DNA of 64,000 bases, from assembly GCF_022601715.1 (NCBI RefSeq), contig NZ_JAKVIM010000005.1, forward strand, positions 124,001 to 188,000, read 5' to 3'. Origin of the DNA: Acinetobacter zhairuonensis. Lineage in GTDB: Bacteria; Pseudomonadota; Gammaproteobacteria; Pseudomonadales; Moraxellaceae. Shown here piece after piece: positions 63,931 to 64,000 of this stretch (the stretch's first letter is position 1; each line of letters opens with the position of its first letter). The notes under the pieces were generated by a model. The model was not told the origin of the DNA. It was given only the letters and a program-made list of their open reading frames with translations, and made no database searches. The translations under genes and the position numbers were made by a program.

Positions 63931-64000
63931 TACATATTTTTTGCTTCAGTATTAAATTCATTGTCGGGCAGCTGAGTTCTTTTCCAGCGGGAAATTAATT

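Noticed and set aside
1..64000. CRISPR array, prophage, insertion sequence or tRNA-linked island
   Set aside because: No regularly spaced repeats, transposase or integrase frames, target-site duplications with terminal repeats, or tRNA genes were seen on either strand.

Overview
The window is chromosomal DNA from an Acinetobacter-type gammaproteobacterium. The evidence is gene order and sequence: glnE-ilvE followed by a glycosyltransferase cluster that ends at an acyltransferase gene and aspS (the place of the lipooligosaccharide outer-core locus in Acinetobacter), a BaeSR two-component system, a trpF-trpB block separated from trpA-accD-folC, minor pilin genes, and a moderately AT-rich base composition. 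I cannot name the species. No rRNA, tRNA, insertion sequence, prophage or CRISPR array was seen.

Layout. 1-1190: 3' part of the tail-specific protease gene prc. 1465-6768: three signalling genes, namely an MHYT-GGDEF-EAL protein, a convergent Cache-type diguanylate cyclase and an orphan GAF-like histidine kinase. 7076-10782: glnE and ilvE. 10857-18466: a strongly AT-rich surface-glycan (outer-core type) locus in three blocks: + strand (ELM1-family protein, polysaccharide deacetylase, GT6 enzyme), - strand (ParB-like-fold protein, GT2, GT32-like) and + strand (GT25, an apparently internally deleted HtrL/YibB-like protein, a capsular-synthesis-type transferase). 18531-22813: small membrane protein, LpxL/HtrB-type acyltransferase, aspS, DUF4184 protein. 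22969-28293: ZnuD-type TonB receptor behind a Zur-like palindrome, a phospholipase D family protein, two small Acinetobacter-type proteins and PsiE. 28619-32260: pilin operon pilE/fimT/pilV/pilW/pilX-like without pilY1. 32319-36071: two paralogous acyl-CoA dehydrogenases. 36426-39488: LTxxQ-repeat lipoprotein divergent from baeS-baeR. 39513-39553: three perfect DnaA boxes between convergent genes. 39578-44099: SelO, acyl desaturase, glycerophosphodiesterase and a PduO-type cobalamin adenosyltransferase. 44195-46285: BtuB-type receptor under a cobalamin riboswitch. 46439-58094: trpFB, five unrelated genes, then trpA-accD-folC-SPOR protein with stop/start overlaps. 58111-60289: lipoprotein phosphatase, MBL hydrolase and 1-Cys peroxiredoxin. 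60625-63357: secA. 63535-63891: small secreted protein.

How genes work together: the outer-core genes, deacetylase and acyltransferase point to lipooligosaccharide assembly. BtuB and the adenosyltransferase form a B12 uptake-and-activation unit. The LTxxQ lipoprotein with BaeSR resembles the Spy/CpxP envelope-stress logic. The first two signalling genes make and degrade c-di-GMP. The observations I consider most worth a second look are the DnaA-box cluster, the ParB-like protein and NxN-type GT6 enzyme in the glycan locus, the apparent internal deletion in the HtrL-like gene, the LTxxQ lipoprotein with its post-stop Ala/Pro tail, and the pilin cluster lacking pilY1. All functional calls rest on reading motifs and remembered family features; no database search was run.
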